64,000 bases of DNA, from the NCBI GenBank assembly GCA_001599935.1, contig BCIJ01000006.1, positions 405,373 through 469,372 of the forward strand, given 5' to 3'. Positions 26,004 to 36,601 of the stretch are shown piece after piece. The position numbers and the translations under genes were made by a program. The DNA comes from Holtermannia corniformis (lineage: Eukaryota; Basidiomycota; Tremellomycetes; Holtermanniales). Within the stretch, counting starts at the first letter, position 1, and every line of letters begins with the position of its first letter. A model generated the notes under the pieces. That model saw only the letters and a program-made list of their open reading frames with translations, was not told where the DNA came from and made no database searches.

Positions 26004-26359
26004 GGTTGCTGTCGTTGCTGCTGAGCGCTGCCACTCGCTTGCTTTGTCCTGGTGCTCGAGGATGCCGCGCCCCACAAACCCCCCAAGCGCGCGTGGTGGC
26101 GAGTTGGTCAGCGTACACGTCATATATCGCGTGGCAGCATCGCACCGTTGACGGCGATCAGCGCACAGAGCACACACACCGATCAGCACACAGCACACAG
26201 CACACACACACAGCACACAGTGCAGCACGCAATAACACTGCGCCGCACAGATAGCGACGCGACAACTGCACACGAAACACCGCAAGCAGCGCAAAACACC
26301 GCACAACCCCCTTGCACCTAGATCCCTTCCCCTTCCCCCCTTGACGGTATCAGCACCAG
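26004..26359. promoter_or_regulatory. Divergent promoter of SCAMP and the GW-repeat gene
   Basis: This 356-bp region separates the two start codons. It includes a CA-rich simple repeat (26163-26233) and a pyrimidine tract (about 26318-26344, CCCTTCCCCTTCCCCCCTT) just upstream of the rightward start, as seen in many fungal promoters. No TATA box is evident. Confidence 0.55.
26163..26233. repeat. CA-rich simple repeat (CACACAG units)
   Basis: The stretch is built of irregular GCACACA/CAGCACACAG units and runs for about 70 bp between the two divergent start codons. It is probably length-variable between strains, as simple repeats commonly are. Confidence 0.8.
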
Positions 26360-29300
26360 ATGGTCGCGTACGCAGACGCAGCAACGTCGATGCATCCGCC
26401 GCCGCTCCGCCCGCCGTCTCAAGGCAGCCGCAGCACCGATCACTCGCTCGCAAACCACATGGCCGGCCTCAGCGTGCGCGCCAGTCCCGTTCCGCTCTCA
26501 CCCAGGCAGAACAACTACCCGCTCTCGGCCGGCGATCCAGACGCAGGCGGGTTCGACCTCATCGTCAGAGCGAGGGACGCGGCCGTGTTCGTCCCGCGCT
26601 GTCATGTGCCCGCTCCAGCGCCGGCACCCGCTTCGAGGCCGGCCTATGTGCCCGCGCCAGCGTCAGCGCCCTCTGCGGCCATCAAGATCCAACACCCACC
26701 GCAAGCTCCAGCGCAGAGGATCCAGATCCAGAGCCAAGCCTCGAGTCGTGACGGCGACGTCGAAGAAACGGCGTCCGACGGCGCGCCCAGCACCGAACAC
26801 GCGCACCAGACCCCGCGCAAGTTCCCGATCAACCCGCCGCGCTACATCTCGCCAAAACCGCAGGTTGTGCGTCTGGCTGCCATGGCAGTTGAGCGCTGGT
26901 CTAAGCTGACGCACGATAGGAGCGCTTGACGACGGCTCAGTTTGAAGAAAAGTTGGCACGCATGCGTCAGATCAACAGGGACGCTGCGGCCAAACATGCG
27001 GTGAGTGCTCGGGCTTGTGCGCTTTCTGCCTCGTGCAAGTGCGAGAACCCGCATCCATTCGCAGGCTACGTTGTTGTCAATTGCGCGCACGTGGTCTCGC
27101 CGTATCGTGGATCGCTTGTGAACGAGCTACCCGTCCGCCGTCCGTATGAGCTATTCTTCAGCTCTTCAATTGCCCAGAGAATCCGGACGATCAGCAAGGG
27201 CTGTTGCAGCTTCATGAAGTGCGGGACGCGGCTCGCTCTGGAGAGTACGACCACGTCACGTCAGCGCGGTCTCGCGCCCTTGGACATGATGGCGTGGCAT
27301 CGCACGTCATTTCGCGATCCCGCAGCGTTTGAGCACTGTGAGCTCGATGACGTCTGTAGCTCTGTAGAGCTATTGGGCTGTCGGAAGCGAGCTTAGCCGG
27401 CGGTTTGACCGTCATCACTGCTGCCGAGGTGTAATGTTCCAGCCATGGTTGACCTCGATGCGGTGATGAGTGCGACCTAGCTTGTAACCTCGTGTTCTGT
27501 TCACTCCAGCGCGGGGACTGGGCTATGGCTGTCACTTGAGATGAGACCGACGTCAACAGCGACGTCGGCGCCGCTCATGCGACCCAGCCACGGCTGCACC
27601 TTAACGGTGCTACTTTAGGCCTGCTTGATCCCAAGCTATAGCCAGTCGGCTACTTGAATGCCATCACCACAGACCGCGAGCTGCGCACACCCGCACGACT
27701 GTCAGCTTAGGCGAGCTTGCAAGCTAGCAAAAACGGCAGGGTTGCGCTGCACCAGGACTGGTCCCGAGGTCATGCGATGCGGGATGAAGCAGTATGATCT
27801 TCTGCTTCGTTACCGTGGGCAACTTCGGCGCACTGTCTACGCCTTTGCCATGTTGCATGAGCTAGAGCTGTGCATACAGCTGAAGTAACTTGCGCGCGCA
27901 CCGCCGCAGCCAGACAGCATAGTTGCTTCGTTGTCCAGGGGCTCGGCGCGCTGGTGGCTGTGCTGTCCGCATTGGACGCTTGTTGCCGATGCGGCCGTGT
28001 CACGGTATCGCCTACAGTATAACCCTAATCAGTGGGTACGTCACCGTGAAAGGGCAGTCGCGGTAGGCGATACGACATGCGTCGGCGCACAGCGAGAGTT
28101 GCTCGTGCACGCTACCGGCTATCTGGCAAAGCGAAGTAAGACGTCTCCGTCTTGTCGCAGGCCGCATCGCATAGTCAGCCAGTGACCCCGTATGCCACCT
28201 TGTCGTTCCCGGACATTCAAGAATGGCGGTCACGGCCTCGAGTCCGAGGCTACAAGCCGTGCACTCGTGTCTTCCGGCTTTCACGAGCTGATCCAATTCT
28301 GGATCACCTCTTCCGAAGTACGAATGACAGATTAATGTGCCGAGGCGTGGTGCACGAACAAGGATTGTAATCTGCTTTATCCTGAGCTACCTTGACACAC
28401 TGTTCGATCTGTCTCTGCTTTCTACTTCGGTCACACGAAGCTGCAATAGCCGCTGTTGGCTCGTATCCCTGGCTTGCAGCGTTGTCCACCTAGGATTCTG
28501 CAGGTCTGGAGCTGTGCAGGGTCCTCGGTCCCGACAGCTCTTCTCGCGTGCGGTCCGACGTGCTGCTTTGCTTGCCTATATCTCAGCAGTGAGGCTGCTG
28601 CGAATTCGGGCAGAAGGACAGCACGTATGTACGAACGTTAGCGCCTCGTGCAAAGTAACCCAGGCGCGCAAACGATGTCGGTGGTGATGATGCACCGTCT
28701 GCGTGATCGTATGACAAGCAACGCTGCGGTCGTACTACCGCCCCGTGTCTCATGCTGCATCAGGGAGTATGACGCTGAGACATGTGTGATTCTAGTAGGC
28801 TGTGGCAGGCTGCCGATCTGCTTGAGTGACAAAGACTGGGTTATGTGACATATGTGCGGCCAACTGTTTGATGGCTTGTCTAGCTGTGAAGTCATTACCT
28901 CCCCCGATTCTAGCAAACGCAACGAAGCACTGCGGGAACATAGCTGACCCCTTCCAGGCGATGGAATCCGACGCCAAAGCCTATCAAGAATCGATCGAAG
29001 CCGAGCTCGCCGAGCACAAGGCCAAGGATAAGCGTCTCGCCGACGCCCTGGCCTACGTCGCAGAAGCCAGGCGCAACGCTGCCGCTCGCAAGCTTGCTGC
29101 CGTGCAGGGACGCGAATGGGACGCTGCCAAGGCGCCTAAAGAATCACCGCCATCCCCGCCGCCGGCCGACAAGCAGGAAGACTCGTGAGTGCGCAAAGGG
29201 TTTTGTTTTGCTTTGCTCTATGCTTTGCGCGCGTGCGTCGGTTGGGTAGCGTAGTGGCTCAAGCTGCGGTTCGAAGGCGCCACGGGGCGACCGACCTGTG

Positions 29301-32147
29301 GCAAGTCGCCTCGTGAGATCAGCCTCGTTCCCAGCTGGCCGTCGCCTGTCGGGCCCAAAGCCCACCTGTATATATAAACCAAAACCTGTACCCCTGTGAA
29401 TACTCCGCATCTCCAGATCGCAGCCTTGTGGCCGATCCTGTACATAACTCATGCCCTTGTACCGCACCGCATCGCGCCGTTTCAACACTGACCCCTTGAA
29501 CACTGACCCTGTGCCATATATCACACGCTCTGCGACGGATGGGATTGTGACTGATTGGTTTGATATTACAGTCAAGTGTCGGAACAGCTTGTGGCTGGCG
29601 AGCAGGCGCAGAACCGGCCGGCGTCTGTGAATGCACGTAGCATTGAGGCAACCACGCCAGCAGCCCCGGAACCTGCGCTTGCTGTGTTCCCTCCGACCTC
29701 GGCTTTCAGCCACACGCAGAGCTTGGAGCCTCCGAAGCCCGGACCCGCTCCGGCGCCCGCGACCAACAGGTCATTCCAGCGCAGCCCGCCCCCCCACCTG
29801 GACCATCGCTCGCAGCTTCATGCCCCCAGTGCCGTCCAGGCGTCCGACGTCACGGCGCGCAAGGACCTGATCGGATGGGGCACGCCGCCGCCGACACCGC
29901 CAGAGCCGCAGTCTTTCCCCCCGAGGACAAATGTCGGCAGTGCTTGGGAGCATATTCAGCACCCAGGCCAAGACGCGCCCAACAGCGCAGAGTCCGAGTC
30001 GCCGGTCAAAGTAGAGGTGAGTGAGCCGTGTCGTGTGTGCGCCGTACTGAGGTGAACAAGTCGGCGCACGTCGACGTCCCTTGGCACCCGGAGATGGCGG
30101 CACAGGTCGGTTCCACTCTCGTTCCGTCTTCGCGCGTATGTTCGCTGACAAAGGGCTACGTTCAGCACCCTGGGACACAGCAGTCCGAGACCGCCCAGCC
30201 TGTGCGTACATATGTGTAAGTAAAGTTAGGCTCATCATTCGGCAGGCTGGACAAGCGCAACACCAGGCGCCGCAAACGACGCAGAATCAGGTGATTATCC
30301 AAGTCCAGGCCAAGAGCAGACATACTAACCTGCTGCAGGCCCCTCAGGATACCTCGTTCAGCTCTGATAACAGCTGGAAGAAAGATGATGTCAAGGTATG
30401 TCTGGCGCACTGGTGATAGGCCGTCCCGCTGACGATCTCAGCCGACTGCTGCGCCTGAAGCAGCCGACGTCAGTGCGGAAGCGGCATTTGGCACGATCCC
30501 GGCTACTTTTGGCACGATTTCCGTCTCGTACCCGCCAAAGCCACCGCAACCTCCTGGCCCGGTTCCTATCGGCAGAGGTACTTATGACTCCCATTGGGCC
30601 CCTCGGCACTCTGCAGGACGAGCTGCGAGCATCGACCGCTCGGACGCGCCGCAGTGGCACAACAATCCACACCCTGCTACCATCCAGGAAGAAGAACCCG
30701 CCGGTCAAGAAGTCGTCACTGGCGATAGTCGCACAGCGAGCAGCGCGCTCAAGTTTGAGCCGATCGAGGTCCGTAACGCACACATTGGCGGTGCCGAGAA
30801 CGACGGGTACCGTGCGCCGGTTTACCAGCCTGCCAACGGCGCAGTCGATGGCGGTAGGAGTGCTCCGCCGCCGCAACCCCAGCTACAGCAGTCACCGCCG
30901 CAACAGCAATGGCAACCGCCGCAACCTCCACAGGCGCCAGCTCAGCCTGTCCGAGCGAGCAACGACGGCTGGGGCTCTCAATCTCAATCTCAACCTCAGC
31001 CGAGCACCGGCATGAGCGGAGGATGGGGCGCGCCTGGGCCGCACCAGCCACAAGTGCACCAGCCGGTGACCAACAATGGCTGGAACACAACGCCTGCTCC
31101 ACCGCAGCCTAGGCCGCAAGGCAACACTGGCTGGGGTGAGCCCAGCGGCCAAAACACGCAGCAGCCAGCCACTAACAGCTGGGGAGCCGTCCCAACCCCA
31201 AGGCAGCAGCCTGCTACTGGAATCAATAATGGCTGGGGCCAAGCGCCTCCAGTGCAACAGCAGTCGAACATTGGCAACTCTTGGGGACAGGTCCCGCCGA
31301 CTCCGGTCTCAGCTGCGCCAGCTAGCTATCCGCCGCAGGAGCCGGCGCCTGGACCACAGCAAAGCGCAAGTGGCGGTTGGGGTGCTCCTTCGGCAGCTCC
31401 GGCCGTTGAGGCGCCTGCTACCAGCGGAGGGTGGGGCGCTTCCACTCAGGCTCCACCGCCTTCTGCGACCCCCGCGCCTGCAGCGCAAGGGCGTAGGTGT
31501 TATCTATGTCTGCCTCACTGCATAGCTCATACCTCATAGCTGCTGCTGTTTCTCCAACTCCGTTTGTTCACCCAGATCGTCTCGGCACTGTACCACAAAA
31601 GAGCGCGACGCCGCCTGCGCAAGACTTTGGCTTCGCTGGGTTCGGATTCGGGTTCGGTATGTCAAAGATCAGTACTCGCTCGATTCCTGCTGATGCATTG
31701 CGTGCAGGAGGCGGCAAGAATGCGCGCGCCAACGTCGATGGCGCTACAGGTCGTTCTCCAAGCTTCAACCGTCAGACGGGTGGTGGCGGGTTCGGCGGTG
31801 GAGGCTTTGGCGGTGGTGGTGGCTATGCATCACAAGACATCCTGCCCAATGCCGGCGGAGGTGCCAATGCCGTTCCTCTTGGCGGTAGGCCGCGTTGGGG
31901 TGGTGGCGGTGGTGGTGGTTCCTCGAGTTCAGCTGTGAGTACCATTGCTGTCTTTCCTCTGCGCCTACTGATTCGATTGAAGCCTCCGCATCAGCAGACT
32001 CAGCCGCAATCCGGCGGGCACGGTTGGCCCGATCAGGTACCGTCCCAACGCCCCACCTACGCTGCACCTCAGTCGGCGGCGCCCGCTTGGGGTGCTCCAC
32101 CGGTGCCGACTGCGCAGCCGGCAGGTAGCTACAACTCGGGGTGGTGA
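26360..32147 (+). CDS. GW/WG-repeat protein, candidate Argonaute-binding silencing factor
   Basis: About 1,000 residues in a dozen or so exons. The N-terminus is Pro/Ala-rich with the segment KFPINPPRYISPKPQ. A coiled coil follows (EEKLARMRQINRDAAAKHA joined to AMESDAKAYQESIEAELAEH), then Pro-rich linkers with LIGWGTPPP. The C-terminal third carries about thirteen Trp residues, nearly all beside Gly: NDGWGSQ, GGWGAPG, NNGWNTT, NTGWGEP, TNSWGAV, NNGWGQA, GNSWGQV, two GGWGA, PRWGGG, GHGWPDQ, APAWGAP, and a final GW before TGA (32145-32147). A poly-Gly GGGGFGGGG stretch lies among them. Repeated GW/WG in disordered sequence is the known Argonaute hook (GW182, Tas3; Gwo1 in Cryptococcus). Function here is inference; a general RNA-granule protein is the alternative. 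It contains introns of 1,957 and 387 nt. Confidence 0.78.
27001..28957 (+). other. Giant 1,957-nt intron in the GW-repeat gene
   Basis: The donor gtgagtgctc directly follows the codons for AAAKHA, and the acceptor tagctgaccccttccag ends at 28957. Phase 0 is kept and the coiled coil continues across the junction. Inside are many short inverted repeats, including an 11-bp pair GTATCGCCTAC/GTAGGCGATAC (28005-28015 and 28063-28073), TGATCCA-ATTC-TGGATCA, TAGCTCT-GT-AGAGCTA and the 12-bp palindrome AGCTTGCAAGCT. Open frames are short and without recognisable domains. Confidence 0.8.
29185..29571 (+). other. 387-nt intron with TATA-like element in the GW-repeat gene
   Basis: The donor gtgagtgcgc follows the codons for KQEDS and the acceptor gatattacag ends at 29571; frame is kept (TC + T). 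It is about eight times the usual intron length. It holds TATATATAA at 29369-29377, a doubled AACACTGACCC motif near 29485-29510, and a box-A-like TAGCGTAGTGG 10 nt ahead of a box-B-like GGTTCGAAGGC (29247-29278). Confidence 0.7.
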
Positions 32148-32438
32148 GGTTGAGGGCGATCATGTTTAGTGACTCAGTTTTGTACATAGCTTACTCAGAT
32201 GACTCATGCTGTTCCCGTACGGCTTGCAGGGCATAGGAATGTCCGTGCGATTTAGGTAGCTTTCGTGCCAGGCAACCTGCAGCGATAAACTGTAAGACTG
32301 CGCAGAGTCGCGACTTCAAGGCAATCGCGACAACACCAGGCAACACCGAGAAGGACGACTTAGATGCATCGATTGGCGTAGCTCCCCGCGGCTTTATGAC
32401 TTGCGGCCACTTCATATCAAGCGGCAGCACCCCCGTCC
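32148..32438. other. Gap between convergent genes
   Basis: Tail-to-tail gap of 291 bp between the GW-repeat gene and the next leftward gene. It must hold both 3' ends; I see no other feature. Confidence 0.5.
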
Positions 32439-33770
32439 TCAATTCGCATAGTACTTGTTGTCGCTCGTCATCAGCACCGGGGCCGGCCCGGGCGTCATCG
32501 GGATCTGCGCACTGGGCGCTAGCCCTCCCGCGCCATCCATGCCATAGATATACGATATACCCATGTTTGGCTCGCCCTTCTTGGAATCCGGCTTGGGCTT
32601 GCGCTGGACGAGATCGATCTCCAGTGGGCGTTCGGCCTTGACGGGTCGAGGAGGGTTCAAAATCAAGTCGATCTCGGAAGAGAGAGCGCGATAGATCACG
32701 ATGGAGAGAGCGGCGGCGGCGACTTTCATGTTGACTGTGGGGCGTTATAAGACTAAACCTGGAGCACCGCGAAGATGGGGCTGATCAACTCACCCATGGA
32801 GATGAGGACAACACCACAGAGAAGCTTGATGTTGAGCATGCGCTTGTCCCACCTGGACCGTGTCAGCCGACCTCAGCACAATGTCTCATCGTCACCCACA
32901 GCCGCTTTTGTGCCGCTAGCTCTTCTTGCTTCTTCGCCTTTGCCTTGAGCGCAGTCTTATCAGGCGGGCCGGGCGGATCGGGCAGCTTCGGACGCTTGAA
33001 GTGGCCCTGCGAGATGTCAGCGCGGTTCGAAGTCAGCGAGACGACTTACGACATGCGGTGCATTCCCGCCCTCCCACCACAGCTCATCCTTGACTGTCGC
33101 AGCAGGCGCCGTCTTGCCCAGCGGAAATGGAAAGATACGCGGTTCCGCCGCTCGCGTAGTGAGAAAGTGTGACGGGTGGGATCGAGTGTGCGCCTGACCA
33201 GAAGGTCATCAGCATCTTCGATCCAGGCTATCAGGCGATCGACAGCACGCACCCAGTCATCTGGGCGGTACGTCCATTTCTCCTTTTCCGGCTTCTTTTC
33301 ATCCTTCTTGTCGGGCGGCAGCGCCGCCAAAGCCTGCTTGTAGCCGTATGCAATGATACTGGCGTGGCCGACCAGCGTGCTACGAGCTCGGCGTCAGCCC
33401 ACGCAGCGCGATCCGACTACCTACATGACGCTCAGCGCCGTGATTCGGCTAAAGAGCGTGTAAAAAGGCCACATTGCGCGCGGGAGCGGGATCGTACTCA
33501 TGACTGCGATGCATCAGCCCGTGCCGCCCTGTCCCTACACGAACGCACTAAGACAGATGATGAGCATAATCGCGACCGTCTGCGCCAACGGCCCAAATTG
33601 CAGCCTGTATCATACCACTTCGTTGAGCATGGTTATAACGTTGGAGAGAACACTCACGCGGGCGGCAATTTGGGCTTTTCCGGCATCTTGGTCTTTTCCC
33701 GCTCTTTGGCTCTCGCGGCCTCTTTGGCTTTGCGCACCGCGCGCTGCTCTGGCGTCTCGGCCGGCGGCAT
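32439..33770 (-). CDS. Uncharacterised multi-pass membrane protein
   Basis: Start ATG at 33768-33770 and stop TGA at 32439-32441, with about seven introns. The protein begins with a charged helix (AVRKAKEAARAKEREKTKMP). A hydrophobic block follows (QTVAIMLIICLIMSTIPLP and LSVITLVGHASIIAYGYK), then a Lys/Glu-rich cytosolic loop, a region with DELWWEGGNAPH, and another Lys-rich coiled segment (ALKAKAKKQEELAAQK). A third hydrophobic stretch (LNIKLLCGVVLISM, MKVAAAALSIVIYRAL) precedes a Pro-rich tail. I do not recognise the family. The charged linkers and three membrane stretches suggest an endomembrane protein; this is a guess from topology. Confidence 0.72.
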
Positions 33771-34000
33771 CTTTATACCCTCACACTAGCGCCAGTACCA
33801 ATGGGAAGCGAGCTTGCGTATGCGAGCCAACTTTGTCGGCGAGGCGCTAGAGTGTGTAGGGTGATACCCGACCCAGTCAAAGGAGGGGTGTGTGACGCGT
33901 CGAGAGACACAAGGGATGTACATACGGCTACATGCGTCATGTCTAGTTGATACACTTTGGAGATGGCGGGATGAAGCATCCAACGACGTGGATGCAGGCG
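33771..34000. other. Short gap between tandem leftward genes
   Basis: This 230-bp gap lies between the XPA/Rad14 stop and the start of the membrane-protein gene. It probably holds the promoter of the latter; no specific element is visible. Confidence 0.4.
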
Positions 34001-35136
34001 TCACAAGACCTCGACTTGGATCTCGTATCCACACCCGATGCAGACTTGCTTGATGGCGCCTTGCTCATCCTCGTCGGCCGGCATGTACTCGTGTACATGC
34101 CCTTCGTCTTCATGTCGCTGGTGCAGGTTATTCCGTGTCCGCTTGCGCAGCCTGTCACATCAGCTCCCGTGCCTACCAAGCTCCTGGCACATACTCTCGC
34201 AACCCCTGCTCAAACTTTTCCTCGCGCTTGCGCTTCTTGTAGTTCTCCCTGCGTTCATACTCTTTGTCCAGGCCGTCTTCGCCGCCCCACTTGTTCCATG
34301 CGACGGCCTCGACTTGCTTGCGCATGAACAGCATCATGTTGCTGTAGTTGCTTGCGTGCGGGTTCGGGCGCAGCAGATGCGGTAGTAGGTCTTCGTCTTT
34401 GAGCTCCGGGTCGGTCAACAGGTAGTCCTTGTGGTCCGTCAGCACACTATGCGATGCAAGAGCATGGGATTAACCGTACCTCTTTGCACTCTGTCTTTGT
34501 GAGGAGCGAGTACTGCTCTGGCATCTCCTTTTTACACTTGTTGCAGACTCTAACGTGGAAGAACTGCGCTCAGTCAGAATGCGATCCTTCGGAGCGAATC
34601 ACGCACCTTGAGATACTGATGATCTATCTCCAAAGACCGGCATACTTCGCACCGCGGCGACGTCTCCGGGTTGATCGCTGCCATCGTCAGCAAAGTGCTC
34701 CAACGACGACCACCGACAACTAACGCGGCTCTTCTCCGGCCTTCATCATTGCACGCTCTCGCTCCTTCTCCCGCGCAAGCTCGACCAGGCTTTTGATCCG
34801 CCCCGCTTCGTCCTCTCCGTCTTCCGTCAAGAACCCGCCGCGCGAATTGTGCAGCTTTGACAAGTCATACTCGAAGTATTTGCCCTATCTCTCATCAAAT
34901 CCCACCATTCATATCCCAGTGATGACACTGACCAGCTTTGGGTCCTTGCGCAGGGGCGCTTCGGGCGCTTTGACAGGCGGCGCAGCGGCATTACGCGAGT
35001 TGCTCGGCCCAGCGACCGGTTTGTGCACGAGCGGCTTGGCTGCTGCTGCGAGTTTTGATTTCGCTTTGAGCCTGTTGAGCGCTGCTATGCGCTGTTGGGC
35101 TGGTGTGAGCGCCGGTGCTGGTGCTGCGTCTGACAT
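34001..35136 (-). CDS. RAD14: DNA damage-recognition protein XPA/Rad14
   Basis: XPA/Rad14 binds damaged DNA junctions and organises the nucleotide-excision-repair complex. After a basic, Ala-rich N-terminus the sequence has [18 protein letters not shown] and then the C4 zinc finger (CEVC ... CNKC) with [16 protein letters not shown]. The DNA-binding core follows: [39 protein letters not shown] and [20 protein letters not shown]. The conserved C-terminus ([11 protein letters not shown] and [13 protein letters not shown]) corresponds to the TFIIH-contacting end. Five introns separate these pieces; all restore frame. Start is ATG at 35134-35136 and stop TGA at 34001-34003. It diverges from the RWD-domain gene with a 167-bp shared upstream region. 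Confidence 0.95.
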
Positions 35137-35303
35137 TGTGCACAACTCAGCCCGGAAACCGAGCTGGACATCAGAGTGGGTGGCGAATCGACCAAGGGGG
35201 TTTGGGGGTTCGGCATTTCGGCGTTTTAGCCGAAAAGGGGGGTTTGGCGGTCAACTTTGGTGTAACATTCACCAGTGCGAGCGAGCATACGCAGAGAGCC
35301 GCA

Positions 35304-36484
35304 ATGTCGGGTTAGTCGAGCGTGTTACCATGCATACAAGATACTCATCATGATATCAGATCACGAGCAAATACTGCAAGAGGAGTTCGAGGTCTGCACG
35401 GTCGATTCTCACCGCTAGAGTCACTGACGAGCTCATCAGGTCCTCGAGTCCATCTTTCCAGACGAGCTCGAGAGTGCGTCATGACCGATCAGATGACTAT
35501 GCAACATACTGATGATACCAACAGAGCTCTCAGAGTCTTCTCTGCGGATACGAGTCGAGCCTGACGACCCTACACCATCCCATCCTCGTGCGTCCATGCT
35601 AGCGAGCTACTGGCAGCTCGACTGACGTTGGTCGTAGTCGTCGTATCCCTCCTCGTCACCTATCCAGACGAATACCCCGATGTGCTACCAGAGCTCGAGA
35701 TCGACGAGCTCGAAGGTGAGCTGACCGATGAAGAGCGTCAAGTCTTGCTCGACGGTTTGCACACGCTCGTACGTACTGCTATCTGAGCTTATCAGCTGAG
35801 CTGATATCAACCATCAGGGCACCGAATCCCTCGGCATGGCAATGGTCTTTACCCTCGCGTCCTCCCTGCGCGAAGCGCTATCAGATACAGGCAGGGAACG
35901 GATCCGGCGCCAAACCGAAGCCGACGACCAGCGCTTCGCAGAACTCGAAGCGGCAGAGGCAAAGCGGAAAGCGGGCACGCCGGTCACGCGCGATCGGTTT
36001 GAGGAATGGCGGAAAAAGTTTGACAAGGAAATGAAGGAGCAGAAAGAACGGGAAGAGGACGAGCGGTTGAAGAGTCTAGGAGCAAAGGAACGCGAGGAGA
36101 TCCGAAAGGTTCGGGCGAGACAGAGTGGTGAGTTTGGAATGTGGACACGGCCTGGGGCACCGCGCGCGGCAGATTGGGTGCATAACCTCGCACCGCGTAT
36201 CCCAGAACGTTGCCGCTGTACAGCAGCTCGTCACGATGTGCGGTGCAGCGAGGTCGCTGCTAGTCTAGCGCCCGAGCTTCACCGCCTGACCTCACTGACG
36301 TCTCCCAGGTCGCCAATTATTCGAAAAGAACGCGGCGCTCGCCACGTCCGACGAGGCGCTGCACGAAGACGGCGTGGCAGAGGTCGATCTCGCACAGTAT
36401 TCGCGCGAGGAGCGGGATCGGGAACGGCAGCGTGCCGACGAGGAGGCGGAACGGGGCGTTGGAGTCGATTGGGACAGTGATTAG
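35304..36484 (+). CDS. GIR2: RWD-domain protein, Gir2/RWDD1-like
   Basis: The first coding exon is seven bases (ATGTCGG) and splices to DHEQILQEEFEVLESIFPDE, the start of an RWD fold. The fold continues LRIRVEPDDPT, VVSLLVTYPDEYPDVLPELE and LTDEERQVLLDGLHTLGTES, then MAMVFTLASSLREAL. A long charged coiled coil follows (WRKKFDKEMKEQKEREEDER) and an acidic end (GVGVDWDSD) before TAG at 36482-36484. This layout matches Gir2/RWDD1, which binds DRG-type GTPases (Rbg2) and Gcn1 on ribosomes and tunes Gcn2 activation. At least five short introns are present. Assignment to Gir2 rather than another RWD protein rests on the coiled coil and acidic tail. Confidence 0.85.
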
Positions 36485-36601
36485 TGATGCAGCAGCCATG
36501 AGAGGCACACACTACTTGATAGATTACAGTATTGCGTAGCTCCGAGTGATGTCACCTCTCACTGCCGTATATCATGCATGCAGCGAATCATAGAATCCCG
36601 A

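Noticed and set aside
27001..28957. Separate small genes inside the GW-gene intron
   Set aside because: Frames are short, start on arbitrary codons, lack flanking splice logic and have no recognisable domains.
29247..29278. Box A-like TAGCGTAGTGG followed by box B-like GGTTCGAAGGC, suggesting a tRNA gene or tRNA-derived SINE
   Set aside because: The boxes are only 10 nt apart, far too close for a tRNA, and no acceptor or anticodon stems can be drawn around them.
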